Below, one piece after another: positions 37,477 to 47,027 of a stretch of 64,000 nucleotides of DNA. The stretch's first letter is position 1. Each line of letters opens with the position of its first letter. The translations under genes and the position numbers were made by a program. A model generated the notes under the pieces. The model did not search any database, was not told the DNA's origin, and was given only the letters and a program-made list of their open reading frames with translations. The stretch comes from Legionella brunensis (lineage in GTDB: Bacteria; Pseudomonadota; Gammaproteobacteria; Legionellales; Legionellaceae). Where the stretch lies: the NCBI RefSeq assembly GCF_001467025.1, contig NZ_LNXV01000004.1, forward strand, positions 333,264-397,263. The letters are read 5' to 3'.

Positions 37477-38274
37477 TTGCGCCATGTGAAGAATGTGTTG
37501 AATTTATTGCGCTTTTTACCATTTTTAAGCTTGATATTGTTATCAGCATGCCAACACAATATAGGAACGAAGACTGACCAAACTGTTCAGAATTCACAAA
37601 AGGCAAGTGCTGCTGCCTATAATACCCAACTGGGAATGGCTTATTTAAAACAAGGTGATATGCCTAGAGCTAAACGAAAATTGTTAACAGCTTTGGATTT
37701 GGCGCCTGATTCTGCTGATGTAAATGTTGCTATGGCATATTATCTGGAAAAAACTGACAATATCAAACAAGCCAAGCTCTATTACCATAAAGCTTTATCC
37801 TTAGCCCCTGATAGTGGTGCTCAGTTGAATAACTACGGTACTTTTTTATGTCGGCTTGGTAAGTATTCTGAGGCAGAAAGTTATTTCTTAAGGGCTGTAA
37901 AAGATGTTCGTTATCTTTATACGGCCGCAGCATATGAAAATGCCGGATTGTGTGTGGCTGCTATTCCTGATTATGCTAAAGCTAAAAGATATTTTGTGAA
38001 GGCTTTAAAACAAGACCCAAGAAGAAAACAATCATTATATGAATTAACGACAATCGAACTTAAGCAAAAACATGCCGGTAAGGCATTAATGTACTTACAG
38101 AAATATGCAGATCTTTCTTCAAATGATCCAACTTTACTTGCTATGGCAATTAATTCTGCTCATCAAGCAGGCAAACCAAGCATAGAACTTGATTATAAAA
38201 AACGTCTGAGTCGACTAAATAATTTCACGGACTATACCGGAGCAAAAAATGAATACAACAGTAGCAATGGATGA
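37477..38274 (+). CDS. pilW: Type IV pilus biogenesis/stability lipoprotein PilW (PilF)
   Basis: A protein of about 262-265 residues with a lipoprotein signal (LILLSAC, lipid Cys at about residue 25) and several TPR units (about 50-210, for example AYNTQLGMAYLKQGD and LNNYGTFLCRLGKYSEA). PilF/PilW is the pilotin needed for PilQ secretin assembly in type IV pili. The start may be TTG 37477 or GTG 37486; the latter gives a tighter signal peptide. It overlaps rodZ by 26 bases. Confidence 0.85.
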   Translation: MRHVKNVLNLLRFLPFLSLILLSACQHNIGTKTDQTVQNSQKASAAAYNTQLGMAYLKQGDMPRAKRKLLTALDLAPDSADVNVAMAYYLEKTDNIKQAKLYYHKALSLAPDSGAQLNNYGTFLCRLGKYSEAESYFLRAVKDVRYLYTAAAYENAGLCVAAIPDYAKAKRYFVKALKQDPRRKQSLYELTTIELKQKHAGKALMYLQKYADLSSNDPTLLAMAINSAHQAGKPSIELDYKKRLSRLNNFTDYTGAKNEYNSSNG

Positions 38275-38821
38275 AGTTCAAAATGACAGCCATGAAAAAC
38301 CTGGTGTGCAATTAGCACGAGTACGCGAAAAAAGAGGATATAGTCAGGAATATGTGGCCGGTAAATTACATTTAAGAGTCAGAATTATCGAATTATTAGA
38401 ATCTGATAATTACCAACAAATGCCTGAGCCTGTCTTCATTAAAGGGTATTTACGTGCTTATGCCAAACTTCTTGGTATTTCACCAGAGCCTTTGCTAGTA
38501 GCTTTTAATAGCATGCACACATCAGAAAGAAAATTGGAGAAAGCGCTATGGCAAAGCAAGCGTGAATCAAATAAAGGAGAGCGCTTTGTGCGCTGGCTAA
38601 CTGGTCTAATAGCTATTGGCGCTCTAGTTGCTGTAGGGGTATGGTGGCAGAAAAACAGGGACACGCAGGAACTTGCAACTACAAAAAGTACGCCAAACGA
38701 AGTCACAGCAAGTAAAAGTGATCCTGATATCCGCTTAACAGATCTTTCAAAGATGCAAACCATGTTTTCATCTTCTAGCAGTACAGGTCAACTGACCCCC
38801 TTGGAGACTCACGGTGGTTGA
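38249..38821 (+). CDS. rodZ: RodZ-like helix-turn-helix membrane protein, short form
   Basis: A 190-residue protein. The N-terminal helix-turn-helix (about residues 14-80, [19 protein letters not shown]) is typical of RodZ and is followed by a single membrane helix (about 114-132). RodZ links MreB filaments to the wall-synthesis machine. Standard RodZ has a further periplasmic DUF4115 domain of about 100 residues, whereas this one ends about 58 residues after the membrane helix. It overlaps both pilW and hisS, so no ispG gene lies between rodZ and hisS as it does in many Gammaproteobacteria. Confidence 0.82.
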   Translation: MNTTVAMDEVQNDSHEKPGVQLARVREKRGYSQEYVAGKLHLRVRIIELLESDNYQQMPEPVFIKGYLRAYAKLLGISPEPLLVAFNSMHTSERKLEKALWQSKRESNKGERFVRWLTGLIAIGALVAVGVWWQKNRDTQELATTKSTPNEVTASKSDPDIRLTDLSKMQTMFSSSSSTGQLTPLETHGG

Positions 38822-40109
38822 TAGAATTCAAGCAGTACGGGGCATGAATGATATTTTGCCCCAAGATACACCTTTTTGGCGACAATTAGAGACAAGTTTT
38901 ATCCGTTGTATGTTGCAGTATGGATACCAGGAAATTCGTTTTCCTTTGGTCGAAAGCACACAGTTGTTTAAGCGTTCTATAGGTGAAGTTACCGATATCG
39001 TTGAAAAAGAAATGTATACCTTTACCGATTTAAACGGTGATAGCTTAACTTTGAGACCTGAAGGGACTGCAGGCTGTTTACGTGCCTGTCTAGAGCATGG
39101 CTTGCTACATAATCAACAGCAAAAGCTTTGGTATATGGGGCCTATGTTTCGTCATGAAAAACCTCAAAAGGGTCGGTATCGACAGTTTAATCAATTTGGT
39201 GTGGAAGCACTTGGTATCAGTGGAGCTGCTATTGAGCTTGAATTAATAGCTTTATGTCGACGATTGTGGGGGCTGTTGGGAATTGATAAGTACGTTCAGC
39301 TACAAATTAATAGCTTAGGTGAATTGAGTGAGCGCCATAATTATCGTAATAAGCTTGTTGATTTTTTTAAAACCCATTTCGATAAATTAGATGAGGATAG
39401 CAAGCGCCGTTTAGATAGAAATCCTTTAAGGATTTTGGATAGTAAAAATCCTGATATGCAAGCTTTGCTGAAAGATGCTCCGCAATTGAGTGATTCATTG
39501 GGTGCTGATAGTGAAAAACGATTTGAAGATCTTTGTGATGGTTTAAACAAACTTGGGATTCCTTATACAATAAATCCTTTTTTAGTTCGTGGCTTAGATT
39601 ATTATGGTCATACTGTTTTTGAATGGGTCACCGATAAACTGGGTAGTCAGGCAACGATTTGTGCAGGTGGGCGGTATGATATATTAGTTGAACAATTGGG
39701 TGGAAATCCCACGCCTGCAGTTGGGTTTGCGATGGGTGCTGAACGTTTGCTTTTACTGCTCGAAACATTAAATCTATCGTTAGACTCCCCAAAAGGGCCC
39801 TCAGTATTTCTTATTGCTACGGGTGATGAAGCTATGCAGCAAGCGTTGTCACTTGCAGAAGTCTTACGAGATGTTAATTCAGATTGGGAAATTATCACTA
39901 ACACCGTAGGTGGCGGTTTTAAGAGCCAATTTAAAAAGGCAGATAAAAGTGGAGCAGAATTTGCGCTAATTCTAGGAGAGGATGAAGTAAAGACTAATAT
40001 GATAGGTATAAAAAACTTGCGTAAGCAAGAAGAACAAGTAACTATTCCTCAACAGGAATTAGTCAAGTATTTACAAGACTCTCTTAGAGCTTGTCTTCAA
40101 ATTCGCTAA
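38814..40109 (+). CDS. hisS: Histidyl-tRNA synthetase
   Basis: A 431-residue class II synthetase. Motif 2 region [18 protein letters not shown] (about residues 112-129), the HisA motif [14 protein letters not shown] (about 258) and motif 3 with [12 protein letters not shown] (about 303) are intact. The GTG start has GGAG upstream and overlaps the end of rodZ by eight bases. Confidence 0.96.
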   Translation: MVDRIQAVRGMNDILPQDTPFWRQLETSFIRCMLQYGYQEIRFPLVESTQLFKRSIGEVTDIVEKEMYTFTDLNGDSLTLRPEGTAGCLRACLEHGLLHNQQQKLWYMGPMFRHEKPQKGRYRQFNQFGVEALGISGAAIELELIALCRRLWGLLGIDKYVQLQINSLGELSERHNYRNKLVDFFKTHFDKLDEDSKRRLDRNPLRILDSKNPDMQALLKDAPQLSDSLGADSEKRFEDLCDGLNKLGIPYTINPFLVRGLDYYGHTVFEWVTDKLGSQATICAGGRYDILVEQLGGNPTPAVGFAMGAERLLLLLETLNLSLDSPKGPSVFLIATGDEAMQQALSLAEVLRDVNSDWEIITNTVGGGFKSQFKKADKSGAEFALILGEDEVKTNMIGIKNLRKQEEQVTIPQQELVKYLQDSLRACLQIR

Positions 40110-40178
40110 AAGTGAGGCAAAAGCTGCGATTTTTAGTAGACTTTTGTAACACGCCCGCGACGGTAGTAGGAGATTAAT

Positions 40179-40853
40179 ATGTCAGTGTATATGACAGAAG
40201 AAGAACAGTTAGAAGCAATAAAAAAATGGTGGCAAAAAAATAATACTATTATTACAGTACTTTTTTCGGTGGTGTTGCTGATTGTTGCTGGTTATAAATA
40301 TTGGACTTGGCATCAATATAAAGTAAGTATGCAGGCATCCAATGCCTATGAGCATTTAATGGTAGCATTTTCTAATCAGGATAATAAAAGTGTACGTTCT
40401 TATGCCAACGAGTTAATTAATGATTATGGACAAACCATTTATGCTGATGCTGCTCGTTTGACGCTAGCTAAGCTCTACATAAATTATGATAAATATGCTA
40501 AAGCTCGAGAATCTTTGGAGTACGTAGCAAATAACTCAAAAATGATGGCTCTAAAGCAAGTTGCTAAAATTCGAATTGCTCGTCTCTTGGCGGCGGAAAA
40601 AGCTTATGATAAAGCTCTGGCCACACTAAGCACAGTTGATGATGCTACCTATATGCCTGTAGTGAATGAGCTTAAAGGAGATATTTATGCAGCTACTGGT
40701 AAATATCAGCAAGCAATTAATTCTTATAAGGAAGCCATCACGGAAGTACGTACCAATGGAATGGGGAATCTTTTTCTTGAAATGAAAACTAATGAGTTAG
40801 CTGCTCTCACTCAATCTATGAGAAGAGAAGACGGCAATCTCCAAGCTGCTTAA
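40179..40853 (+). CDS. yfgM: YfgM-family tetratricopeptide membrane protein
   Basis: A 224-residue protein with one N-terminal membrane helix (about residues 25-45) and a periplasmic TPR-like domain. YfgM associates with the SecYEG translocon and periplasmic chaperones. The opening EEEQLEAIKKWWQKN and the position between hisS and bamB are characteristic. Confidence 0.9.
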   Translation: MSVYMTEEEQLEAIKKWWQKNNTIITVLFSVVLLIVAGYKYWTWHQYKVSMQASNAYEHLMVAFSNQDNKSVRSYANELINDYGQTIYADAARLTLAKLYINYDKYAKARESLEYVANNSKMMALKQVAKIRIARLLAAEKAYDKALATLSTVDDATYMPVVNELKGDIYAATGKYQQAINSYKEAITEVRTNGMGNLFLEMKTNELAALTQSMRREDGNLQAA

Positions 40854-40860
40854 GAGGTCG

Positions 40861-42021
40861 ATGTTGCATATGAATAAGAAAATCCTAGTTCTCGCTGTTT
40901 CTGTTTTATTACAATCATGTAATCATATTGATAACTACATGCTGGGTAAAGACAATACTCCTACGCCAAGTGAGTTGAAACCAATCAAATCTAAAGTAGC
41001 TTTGCAGGAAAAATGGTCAGTTCCTCTTAACGCAAAAATGAATGGCAATTTAAAATTAAAGCCTGAAATTGTTGGCAACGTGATTTATACAGCCGATGCA
41101 AATGGTTTGGTTCAGGCTGTCGATAAGTCAAGCGGGAAATTGCTTTGGTCTAAAAAATTGACAGATGGCATAGTTAGCGGTCCCACCGTTTCGGCAGATT
41201 CTGTGGCGTTAGGTACAGATTCCTCAACTATCGTGTTGCTAAAACAAAACGATGGTAGAGAGTTATGGAAAGCAAAAGTTTCTAGTGAAGCTTTATCCAA
41301 ACCAATTATTGCAAATGGCAAAGTTATTGCCAAAACTATCGACGGCAATTTATATGCTTTGAATATCGCTTCTGGAGAAACGCTCTGGGTTTCTGAGCAT
41401 GGTGCACCGAGCCTGATTTTAAAAGCTAGCTCATCTCCTGTAGTCATTGCTGGTAAGTTGGTTTTGGTTGGTTATTCTGATGGGAAAATGGATGCCGTTG
41501 ATCTACAAACTGGTCATCTAGTTTGGCAGCGTAGTATTGCATATGCGAGTGGTTCTAGCGATGTTGAGCGCTTGGTTGATATCGATGCTGATCCAATAAT
41601 TCGTGGCGATGTGGCTTATCTTGCCAGCTATCAAGGATATGTAGGGGCTTTATCTCTTACCGACGGTCAATTTATATGGCGCAAACCGGCCTCTGTGTAT
41701 AAAAATATGACTATTGATGGTGATACGTTGTATTTTACAGATAGTGATGATGTTGTTTGGGCTATCAATCGACAAAATGGTCAAGTCAATTGGAAACAAG
41801 TAGCATTAAAAGCTCGCGGACTTACAGAGCCTGTCTTAATGGGGAATCGTGTAATTGTAGGCGATAAAACAGGGTTCTTACATGTGCTTGCAAAAAATAG
41901 CGGCGATTTGATTTCCCGAGCCCAGCTTAGTGCCCCTATAATGACTGCTCCGTCTATTTCCAATAATAATATTTATGTCATGACTAACAATGGCAAGTTA
42001 AACCGTTTTTCTGTGAGTTAA
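40861..42021 (+). CDS. bamB: Outer membrane assembly lipoprotein BamB
   Basis: A lipoprotein of about 383-386 residues with lipobox LLQSC and an eight-bladed PQQ-type propeller, seen as repeated G[14 protein letters not shown] elements. It is a subunit of the BAM complex that inserts outer-membrane proteins. Start may be ATG 40861 or ATG 40870; the latter gives the cleaner MNKK signal peptide. It is followed four bases later by der. Confidence 0.93.
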   Translation: MLHMNKKILVLAVSVLLQSCNHIDNYMLGKDNTPTPSELKPIKSKVALQEKWSVPLNAKMNGNLKLKPEIVGNVIYTADANGLVQAVDKSSGKLLWSKKLTDGIVSGPTVSADSVALGTDSSTIVLLKQNDGRELWKAKVSSEALSKPIIANGKVIAKTIDGNLYALNIASGETLWVSEHGAPSLILKASSSPVVIAGKLVLVGYSDGKMDAVDLQTGHLVWQRSIAYASGSSDVERLVDIDADPIIRGDVAYLASYQGYVGALSLTDGQFIWRKPASVYKNMTIDGDTLYFTDSDDVVWAINRQNGQVNWKQVALKARGLTEPVLMGNRVIVGDKTGFLHVLAKNSGDLISRAQLSAPIMTAPSISNNNIYVMTNNGKLNRFSVS

Positions 42022-42025
42022 TTTA

Positions 42026-43411
42026 ATGATTCCTGTTATTGCTCTTGTTGGGCGCCCTAATGTGGGGAAATCAACCTTATTTAATCGATTAACGCGTACT
42101 CAAGATGCTTTGGTCGCTGATTTCCCTGGTTTGACTCGTGACAGGCAGTATGGACAGGCATATTTTGACGAGAAGCCCTTTATTGTTATCGATACGGGTG
42201 GTGTTGGTGTCGATGACTTGGCTGTCGATGCGTTGATGTCTAAACAATCTGCAGTAGCCTTGGAAGAGGCTGATATAGTTTTATTTTTAGTGGATGGTAG
42301 AGCGGGGCTAACAGGAATAGATGAGAACATTGCGCAGCAATTGCGAAAAACAAACAAATCTATTTATCTTGTTGTTAATAAAACAGATGGGCTGGATGAA
42401 GAGGTAGCCTGCTCTGAGTTCCAGACGTTAGGATTTAGTGAAATACATCCTATTTCTGCCACTCATGGACGGGGTATGCATACACTGCTCAGTACGTTGA
42501 CAGCGACGTTTGAGCCAGTAGTTGAAGAAGAATCTGATAATAAAGCAATTAAGATAGCTTTTGTTGGCAGACCTAATGTAGGAAAGTCTACATTAATTAA
42601 CCGCATTTTAGGTGAAGAGCGAGTGGTTGTTTATGATATGCCTGGAACAACTCGCGATAGTATTTCTATCCCTTTTACCAGGGATGAGAAACCCTACATT
42701 CTAATTGATACAGCCGGGATTCGGAGGCGTGCCCGTGTTGAGGAAAAGGTTGAAAAATTTTCTGTGATCAAAACCTTGCAATCAATCAAAGAGTCCCATG
42801 TTTGCATGATGTTATTAGATGCTAAGGAAGGCTTGACAGAGCAAGATATGCATTTGCTTGGCTTCATCATTGAAGCGGGCAAAGCGTTGGTGATCGCAGT
42901 TAACAAATGGGATGGCTTAGAGGAAGAACATAAAGAGCATGTGCGTGCGGAGCTATCGCGTCGGTTGCATTTTGTTCATTTCGCTAAAATTCGCTTTATC
43001 TCGGCTTTGCATGGTAGTGGAGTAGGCTTATTATTTAAAGACATCGAGCAAGCTTATGCTTCTGCAATGCAGACATTTTCAACCCCTAAGTTAACTCGTT
43101 TGCTACAGGATGTTGTTAATCAACATACACCACCAATGGTGCAAGGACGTCGCATCAAGCTGCGATATGCACATGCAGGAGGACATAATCCTCCAATTAT
43201 TGTGATTCATGGGAATCAACTTGAGTCTCTACCTGATAGCTACAAACGTTATATTACAAACGCTTTCGTCACTCATCTAGGTTTAATAGGGACACCATTG
43301 AAGCTAGAGTTTAAAGGTGGTGTTAATCCTTTCAAAGATAAAAAAAATAAATTAACAACTCGACAAATTAAAAAGAAAAAACGTCTGATGAAACGAGTGA
43401 AAAGAAAATAA
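42026..43411 (+). CDS. der: Ribosome biogenesis GTPase Der (EngA)
   Basis: A 461-residue tandem GTPase needed for 50S subunit maturation. Both G domains are intact: GRPNVGKST at about residues 8-16 and again near 182, NKTDG and NKWDG for guanine recognition, and a C-terminal KH-like domain with a Lys/Arg-rich tail. It ends the ndk-der block and is followed by a terminator. Confidence 0.96.
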   Translation: MIPVIALVGRPNVGKSTLFNRLTRTQDALVADFPGLTRDRQYGQAYFDEKPFIVIDTGGVGVDDLAVDALMSKQSAVALEEADIVLFLVDGRAGLTGIDENIAQQLRKTNKSIYLVVNKTDGLDEEVACSEFQTLGFSEIHPISATHGRGMHTLLSTLTATFEPVVEEESDNKAIKIAFVGRPNVGKSTLINRILGEERVVVYDMPGTTRDSISIPFTRDEKPYILIDTAGIRRRARVEEKVEKFSVIKTLQSIKESHVCMMLLDAKEGLTEQDMHLLGFIIEAGKALVIAVNKWDGLEEEHKEHVRAELSRRLHFVHFAKIRFISALHGSGVGLLFKDIEQAYASAMQTFSTPKLTRLLQDVVNQHTPPMVQGRRIKLRYAHAGGHNPPIIVIHGNQLESLPDSYKRYITNAFVTHLGLIGTPLKLEFKGGVNPFKDKKNKLTTRQIKKKKRLMKRVKRK

Positions 43412-43457
43412 CTTTTCTATAGATTTGTGGATTCATCACAATTTTTTCACAAGCAAT

Positions 43458-43494
43458 AAAGGTTATCCCTGCTTTTCACAGGGATAACTTTTCC
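43458..43494. terminator. Bidirectional terminator between der and the stress protein gene
   Basis: Arms GTTATCCCTG (43462-43471) and CAGGGATAAC (43479-43488) are perfect. A-rich sequence on one side and TTTTCCTTT on the other allow use from both directions. Confidence 0.8.
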
Positions 43495-43527
43495 TTTAAT
43501 AAGTTCTGGTCTTTTCAATTCAATCTT

Positions 43528-43968
43528 TTATACACGCTCGATGGGTGGGGTTGTACGTAAGGTTAATACATCACAAGGTGCATGGTGAAGCATGGCATAG
43601 GCGGTACTTCCAAGAAAAGCAGGTAACGCACTTGGAGTATGACTTCCTAAAATAATTAAGCCACAGTTTAATGCTTTCACTTTTTCTAGAATATGTATTT
43701 TGAGGGGGCCTACCTCAACAAATTGTTGTTCTAAAGGAATATTAAGTGCCTCTCCTAGTATACTCATCACAGTTTGAGCATCATCTTTGACTGGATTGGC
43801 AAGCTCTGCAAATCCTAGACTTTGGGCCAGTTGCAAACTGGTTGGTGGGTCGATGACATGGAGTAAATAAAGCTTGGCTTCAAATTTCTGGGCAATTTCA
43901 GAGGCTTGCTTGCAAATGTCAAAGTGATTTTCACTCAGATCCGTTGCGTGTAAAATAGATGTGTACAC
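43528..43968 (-). CDS. Universal stress protein, UspA family
   Basis: A 146-residue single-domain Usp protein. The opening YTSILHATDLSEN and the late GLIILGSHTPSALPAFLGSTAYAMLHHAPCDVL block match the family. The nucleotide-binding pattern G-2x-G-9x-G(S/T) is only partly kept (GSHTPS...GST), so ATP binding is uncertain. The GTG at 43968 is preferred over an ATG at 44001 because AGGGA lies just upstream and the product then starts at the first strand of the fold. Confidence 0.85.
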   Translation of the reverse strand: MYTSILHATDLSENHFDICKQASEIAQKFEAKLYLLHVIDPPTSLQLAQSLGFAELANPVKDDAQTVMSILGEALNIPLEQQFVEVGPLKIHILEKVKALNCGLIILGSHTPSALPAFLGSTAYAMLHHAPCDVLTLRTTPPIERV

Positions 43969-44133
43969 GATTCCCTCACTGAACGACAGTCTGTTACGCA
44001 TAAGTGTAGTTGATCTTTCACTAATTAGAGAGCAATTTATTATAAGTTATATAACCATAGAATAAAATCATACCAACGGGGTTTAAAAATAACTCCATTG
44101 GGGCTGTTATACAATTATGAAAACAACAAAAAC

Positions 44134-44470
44134 ATGACAGGTAGTAGTAGAGACTCCAGAATTTTTAAACAAGCAGTAATTTGTATGTATGAAGCCTGTA
44201 GAAAGTCATTTATTGATTTTATCGCAGAGAAAGGGGATTTGATCGTAGGAACGGGAGGTGCGAGGAAAGCGCTGGGCTTCTGATGCTAATACTGGGAAAA
44301 GTGGTGGTGTGAGGATAATTTACTATTATCATAATCAGCAGATGCCAATTTTTCTCTTTACAGTTTATGGGAAAAATCAAAAAGCAAAACTCTCGCAACA
44401 AGAACGAAATTTATTGAAAACAATTATTGCACATATTGTGGATACTTATGGAGGAACTTCTCATGAGTGA
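44134..44470 (+). pseudogene. RelE/HigB-like toxin, frameshifted
   Basis: Two overlapping frames make one toxin gene. The first (to 44283) encodes DFIAEKGDLIVGTGGARK. The second (to 44470) continues with RWASDANTGKSGGVRIIYYY and the FTVYGKNQKAKLSQQERN tail typical of the RelE/HigB family, whose members cleave mRNA on the ribosome. The shift lies near 44265-44270. The original start is unclear. The gene overlaps the antitoxin start by eight bases in the toxin-first order of HigBA-type modules. Confidence 0.8.
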
Positions 44471-44749
44471 TGTAGGAAAAAGTTTAATTCAGGGTGCAAT
44501 GAAGGCCCTGGAGTACGCAAAAGGTCAAAAAAATGGCCATAAAACTCATAAAGTTAATGTGCCGGCTCAGGTAGATGTTGCTGAAATTAGGAAAAACTAC
44601 ATATGAGCCGACAGCAATTTTCAGAAGAGTTTGGTTTCAGTGTTCGTACTCTCAAAAAATGGGAAAGAGGCGAGCGATTGCCAGAAGCATCTGCGCGAGC
44701 TTATTTAACGGTAATCTCTCAAAATCTTGGTGCGGTTGTTAAATTATGA
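44463..44749 (+). pseudogene. Xre/HigA-like antitoxin, frameshifted
   Basis: The first frame, 44463-44606, encodes an N-terminal part with MKALEYAKGQKNGHK. The second, 44603-44749, encodes MSRQQFSEEFGFSVRTLKKW and ERGERLPEASARAYL, a helix-turn-helix of the Xre type. One missing base near 44597-44602 separates them; restoring it would give a continuous protein of about 95 residues. The 47-residue first part lacks DNA-binding ability. The helix-turn-helix fragment could in principle still be made from its own ATG but has no ribosome site of note. Confidence 0.75.
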
Positions 44750-45257
44750 TACAAGAGGAACTGCTATGCTCAACCTCTTGTAGCCTAACAATTTCTTTAG
44801 CATTATCTACTAATAAAAGACGAGCCGCATTATTTATATGCATTTGTGATTCGGTTAAAAAGTCATGCACAGACCTTAAGGCTTCTATAGTGTGATGACT
44901 TCTTATATAGCCAATCTTAGCGGGTAAATCTTCACAAACTTTATTGACTCTTTTCACCACTACATCATTATATGTTTTCAATGTAACAGAAAACTCTCTC
45001 ATTAACTCCAATATCTCATTAAACTGCTGATCATGACGATTCTTATCAGAATTTTTTGTATTCTTAGGATCTTTTTGAGATTCACTTACAAGTTCCTCAT
45101 TCGTCATTTCAACAGTTAAATTGTGTAGCTTTTGTTTAATTTTCTCTAATTCTTTAATAACAACAGCTTTTTCTTCAACAATATAATCCTGTACTGGTTG
45201 AACTATAGGGCTTACATCAACTGGATGTATCAATTTCTTTTTAAAAAACTGCGGCAT
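44739..45257 (-). CDS. Unknown 172-residue helical protein ending in a CaaX-like box, candidate prenylated effector
   Basis: A soluble, helical, Lys/Glu-rich protein without signal peptide or recognised domain. It ends in SSSSCIII: a Cys four residues from the end followed by aliphatic residues, preceded by a Ser run. Several Legionella effectors carry CaaX boxes that host enzymes prenylate. Ile in the last position would favour geranylgeranylation. It has its own promoter and an AAGGATAT ribosome site before the ATG. Its last 11 bases overlap the end of the antitoxin relic on the other strand. Host targeting is inference. Confidence 0.65.
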   Translation of the reverse strand: MPQFFKKKLIHPVDVSPIVQPVQDYIVEEKAVVIKELEKIKQKLHNLTVEMTNEELVSESQKDPKNTKNSDKNRHDQQFNEILELMREFSVTLKTYNDVVVKRVNKVCEDLPAKIGYIRSHHTIEALRSVHDFLTESQMHINNAARLLLVDNAKEIVRLQEVEHSSSSCIII

Positions 45258-45288
45258 AGTAAATATCCTTGTTAACTATTGGCATGGA

Positions 45289-45316
45289 ATTATATAAGAA
45301 AATAGATCGCTTTCAA
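45289..45316 (-). promoter_or_regulatory. Strong sigma-70 promoter of the CaaX protein gene
   Basis: On the minus strand, TTGAAA (45316-45311) and a perfect TATAAT (45294-45289) are spaced by 16 bases, 32 bases before the ATG at 45257. Confidence 0.7.
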
Positions 45317-45474
45317 AACCAGTTTATTTATTAATAATAGAGTAGGGATTTCCAAAGGCCTGTATTCAATTTGCTTTGGAGAGGACAATTTCTGAAAGAA
45401 GAAGCGTAGAAAAGAAATAACTCACTGATTTTAAGACATTTTATATAATTATTTTCGCCCAAAAAGAGGATTAT

Positions 45475-45709
45475 ATGAATAAAATCAGCGAATTGAAGAG
45501 AACATTATGTGAAAATCTTCCTTGGAACAAGGCCAGATTAGATTGTTTTACACGGCTGTTACTTGCGTTATTTGTAGTTCGCACGGTCAATTTAAGTGAA
45601 ATAGCAGTGGCTTTTGCATCGAAAGCGGAAGTGAGTTCCCGTTAAACGACTTCAACGCTTTTTCAGGCAACTCAAAATCGATTACACGATTCTTACGCGA
45701 TTAATCTAA
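45475..45709 (+). pseudogene. IS4-family transposase N-terminal relic
   Basis: From ATG 45475 the first frame encodes a 56-residue start with FTRLLLALFVVRTVNLSEIA and AFASKAEVSSR, then stops at 45643. The next frame resumes with RLQRFFRQLKIDYTILTRLI to 45709. A deletion of about two bases caused the shift. The same LLALFVVR-VNLSE block occurs in the relic at 18158-18835, so both belong to one IS4-type family. The catalytic part and terminal repeats are missing here. Confidence 0.8.
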
Positions 45710-45771
45710 ATTATTGTTGATACCGTTAATTTGCCAATGCGTCAGGCAACTAAAACTGATTACACGAAATC
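45663..45771 (+). repeat. Diverged 30-base direct repeat within the IS4 relic
   Basis: 45663-45692 and 45742-45771 both read TCAGGCAACT followed by an AAAA/TCGATTACACGA-like stretch, differing by a few bases. The copies are 79 bases apart. Confidence 0.6.
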
Positions 45772-45782
45772 GATTAACTCAT

Positions 45783-46010
45783 ATATCCTTTTACCCCATA
45801 AACATTTGATTTTACCGATATTGCTTTTGATCAACCAGAAATAGATGATGTGGGAGAGTTTACGGTTTTAGAACAAACTTAGACGTCAAACTGTAAATTC
45901 TGACACAGGTGGGGTCGCTACCCCAAGATGGTAAAGAACGCAGGAAAGCAGCTCTTGATAATCGACAGGAATTTACTTTTTTTAATCAATTTGAGTAGCT
46001 GCTACCTTTT
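45783..46010. other. Relic-like DNA with short open fragments
   Basis: No intact gene. A fragment at 45808-45882 encodes DFTDIAFDQPEIDDVGEF and then stops. A short GC-rich hairpin (arms TGGGGT 45910-45915 and ACCCCA 45920-45925) follows. The stretch looks like worn coding sequence of unknown origin. Confidence 0.4.
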
Positions 46011-46202
46011 ATGAGTAAAGCGCAAAAAGAGAAACTACAATCTATTGTTGCTAAAAATGCAAACCTCGAGGAAGCTAACAAAGAAGAAAAAACAATAACA
46101 ATGGCTAGCAACCATAGTACCTTTTTCGCTAGTGTGGCACAAAAATCAGAAGAGAAGGAAGTAGCTCCTTCGTTTGAGGTGAAAGGAAACTCTGGTCTGT
46201 GA
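46011..46202 (+). CDS. Small unknown protein, doubtful
   Basis: A 63-residue, Lys/Glu-rich open frame with an ATG but no clear ribosome site, lying after decayed DNA. It could be the surviving end of a larger broken gene. No family was recognised. Confidence 0.3.
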   Translation: MSKAQKEKLQSIVAKNANLEEANKEEKTITMASNHSTFFASVAQKSEEKEVAPSFEVKGNSGL

Positions 46203-46216
46203 ACTCGATATGAGAT

Positions 46217-46981
46217 TTATTCACTATTAATATGCACTAATAATTTTTTCAGTGGTTCATTCGAGACTGAAATCATACCTGAAAAGGGGAAGCTTAAGAC
46301 GATAACTGCTGTGACATAAAAGGCTAAAAAAATACAAAAAAGTAAATGCATTATAACGTTAATAAAAGTGTCCTTTAATAAAAAAATGCTCATAACAAGA
46401 AGCGCAAAGGCACCAAAAAAGATTACGAAATACCAGGCTACGGGGATAGCTACATTTAGCATATTAATCCGATGACTACGGTCTTCAATGGCAGCATTAA
46501 GGGAGGTAAGTGCTTTGTCGTAAAATAGTAGAGAAACGCTATTATCAGGACGATATTTAAGTAAGGTATCGTAAATTTTATCAATTGCTTTGTGAGCCTT
46601 AAAACTTTCATCGCCCGTCCTCATTGCATGCCACTCTTCATGAGTTACGATTGAAATATAATTGATTAAATCCTCTTTGATTTGTTTGCTGACTTGAGGG
46701 GGAAAATCTTTGCTACTTTCTGATATAACGTACAATTTGGTAGTCTCATCAACAACAACTAATCTAGCATCTTGATAATCACTCCAAAGAAGGTAAATGA
46801 TAAAGCCTAAAAAGATACTATAAAAGCCACTTAAAATACCTGCCAAAAGACCGCTAGGAGGCTTGGTATCCTGGATTGATTTCTTTTTCAGGAAAAATAT
46901 AAACCAGCTCGCGCCTATAAAAATCAAGGCAATGAACAAGAAGACAAAAGGAGGGGGTACATTGTCAACGATAGTTCGCAC
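46217..46981 (-). CDS. DUF4239 (bestrophin-like) membrane protein
   Basis: A 254-residue membrane protein. Two helices are near the N-terminus (about residues 11-30 and 44-65), a soluble middle domain spans about 70-170, and two helices are near the C-terminus (about 180-200 and 210-235). This layout and the GFIIYLLWSDYQDAR segment match the DUF4239 family, of unknown function and sometimes described as bestrophin-like. It stands between accessory DNA and folK. Confidence 0.7.
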   Translation of the reverse strand: MRTIVDNVPPPFVFLFIALIFIGASWFIFFLKKKSIQDTKPPSGLLAGILSGFYSIFLGFIIYLLWSDYQDARLVVVDETTKLYVISESSKDFPPQVSKQIKEDLINYISIVTHEEWHAMRTGDESFKAHKAIDKIYDTLLKYRPDNSVSLLFYDKALTSLNAAIEDRSHRINMLNVAIPVAWYFVIFFGAFALLVMSIFLLKDTFINVIMHLLFCIFLAFYVTAVIVLSFPFSGMISVSNEPLKKLLVHINSE

Positions 46982-47027
46982 TTATACCTCAATTTTTGAT
47001 TTACTGATAATAAGTTTAGCTTAAATT

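Noticed and set aside
45910-45925. Hairpin TGGGGT-CGCT-ACCCCA as a terminator
   Set aside because: No T-run follows and no gene ends nearby.
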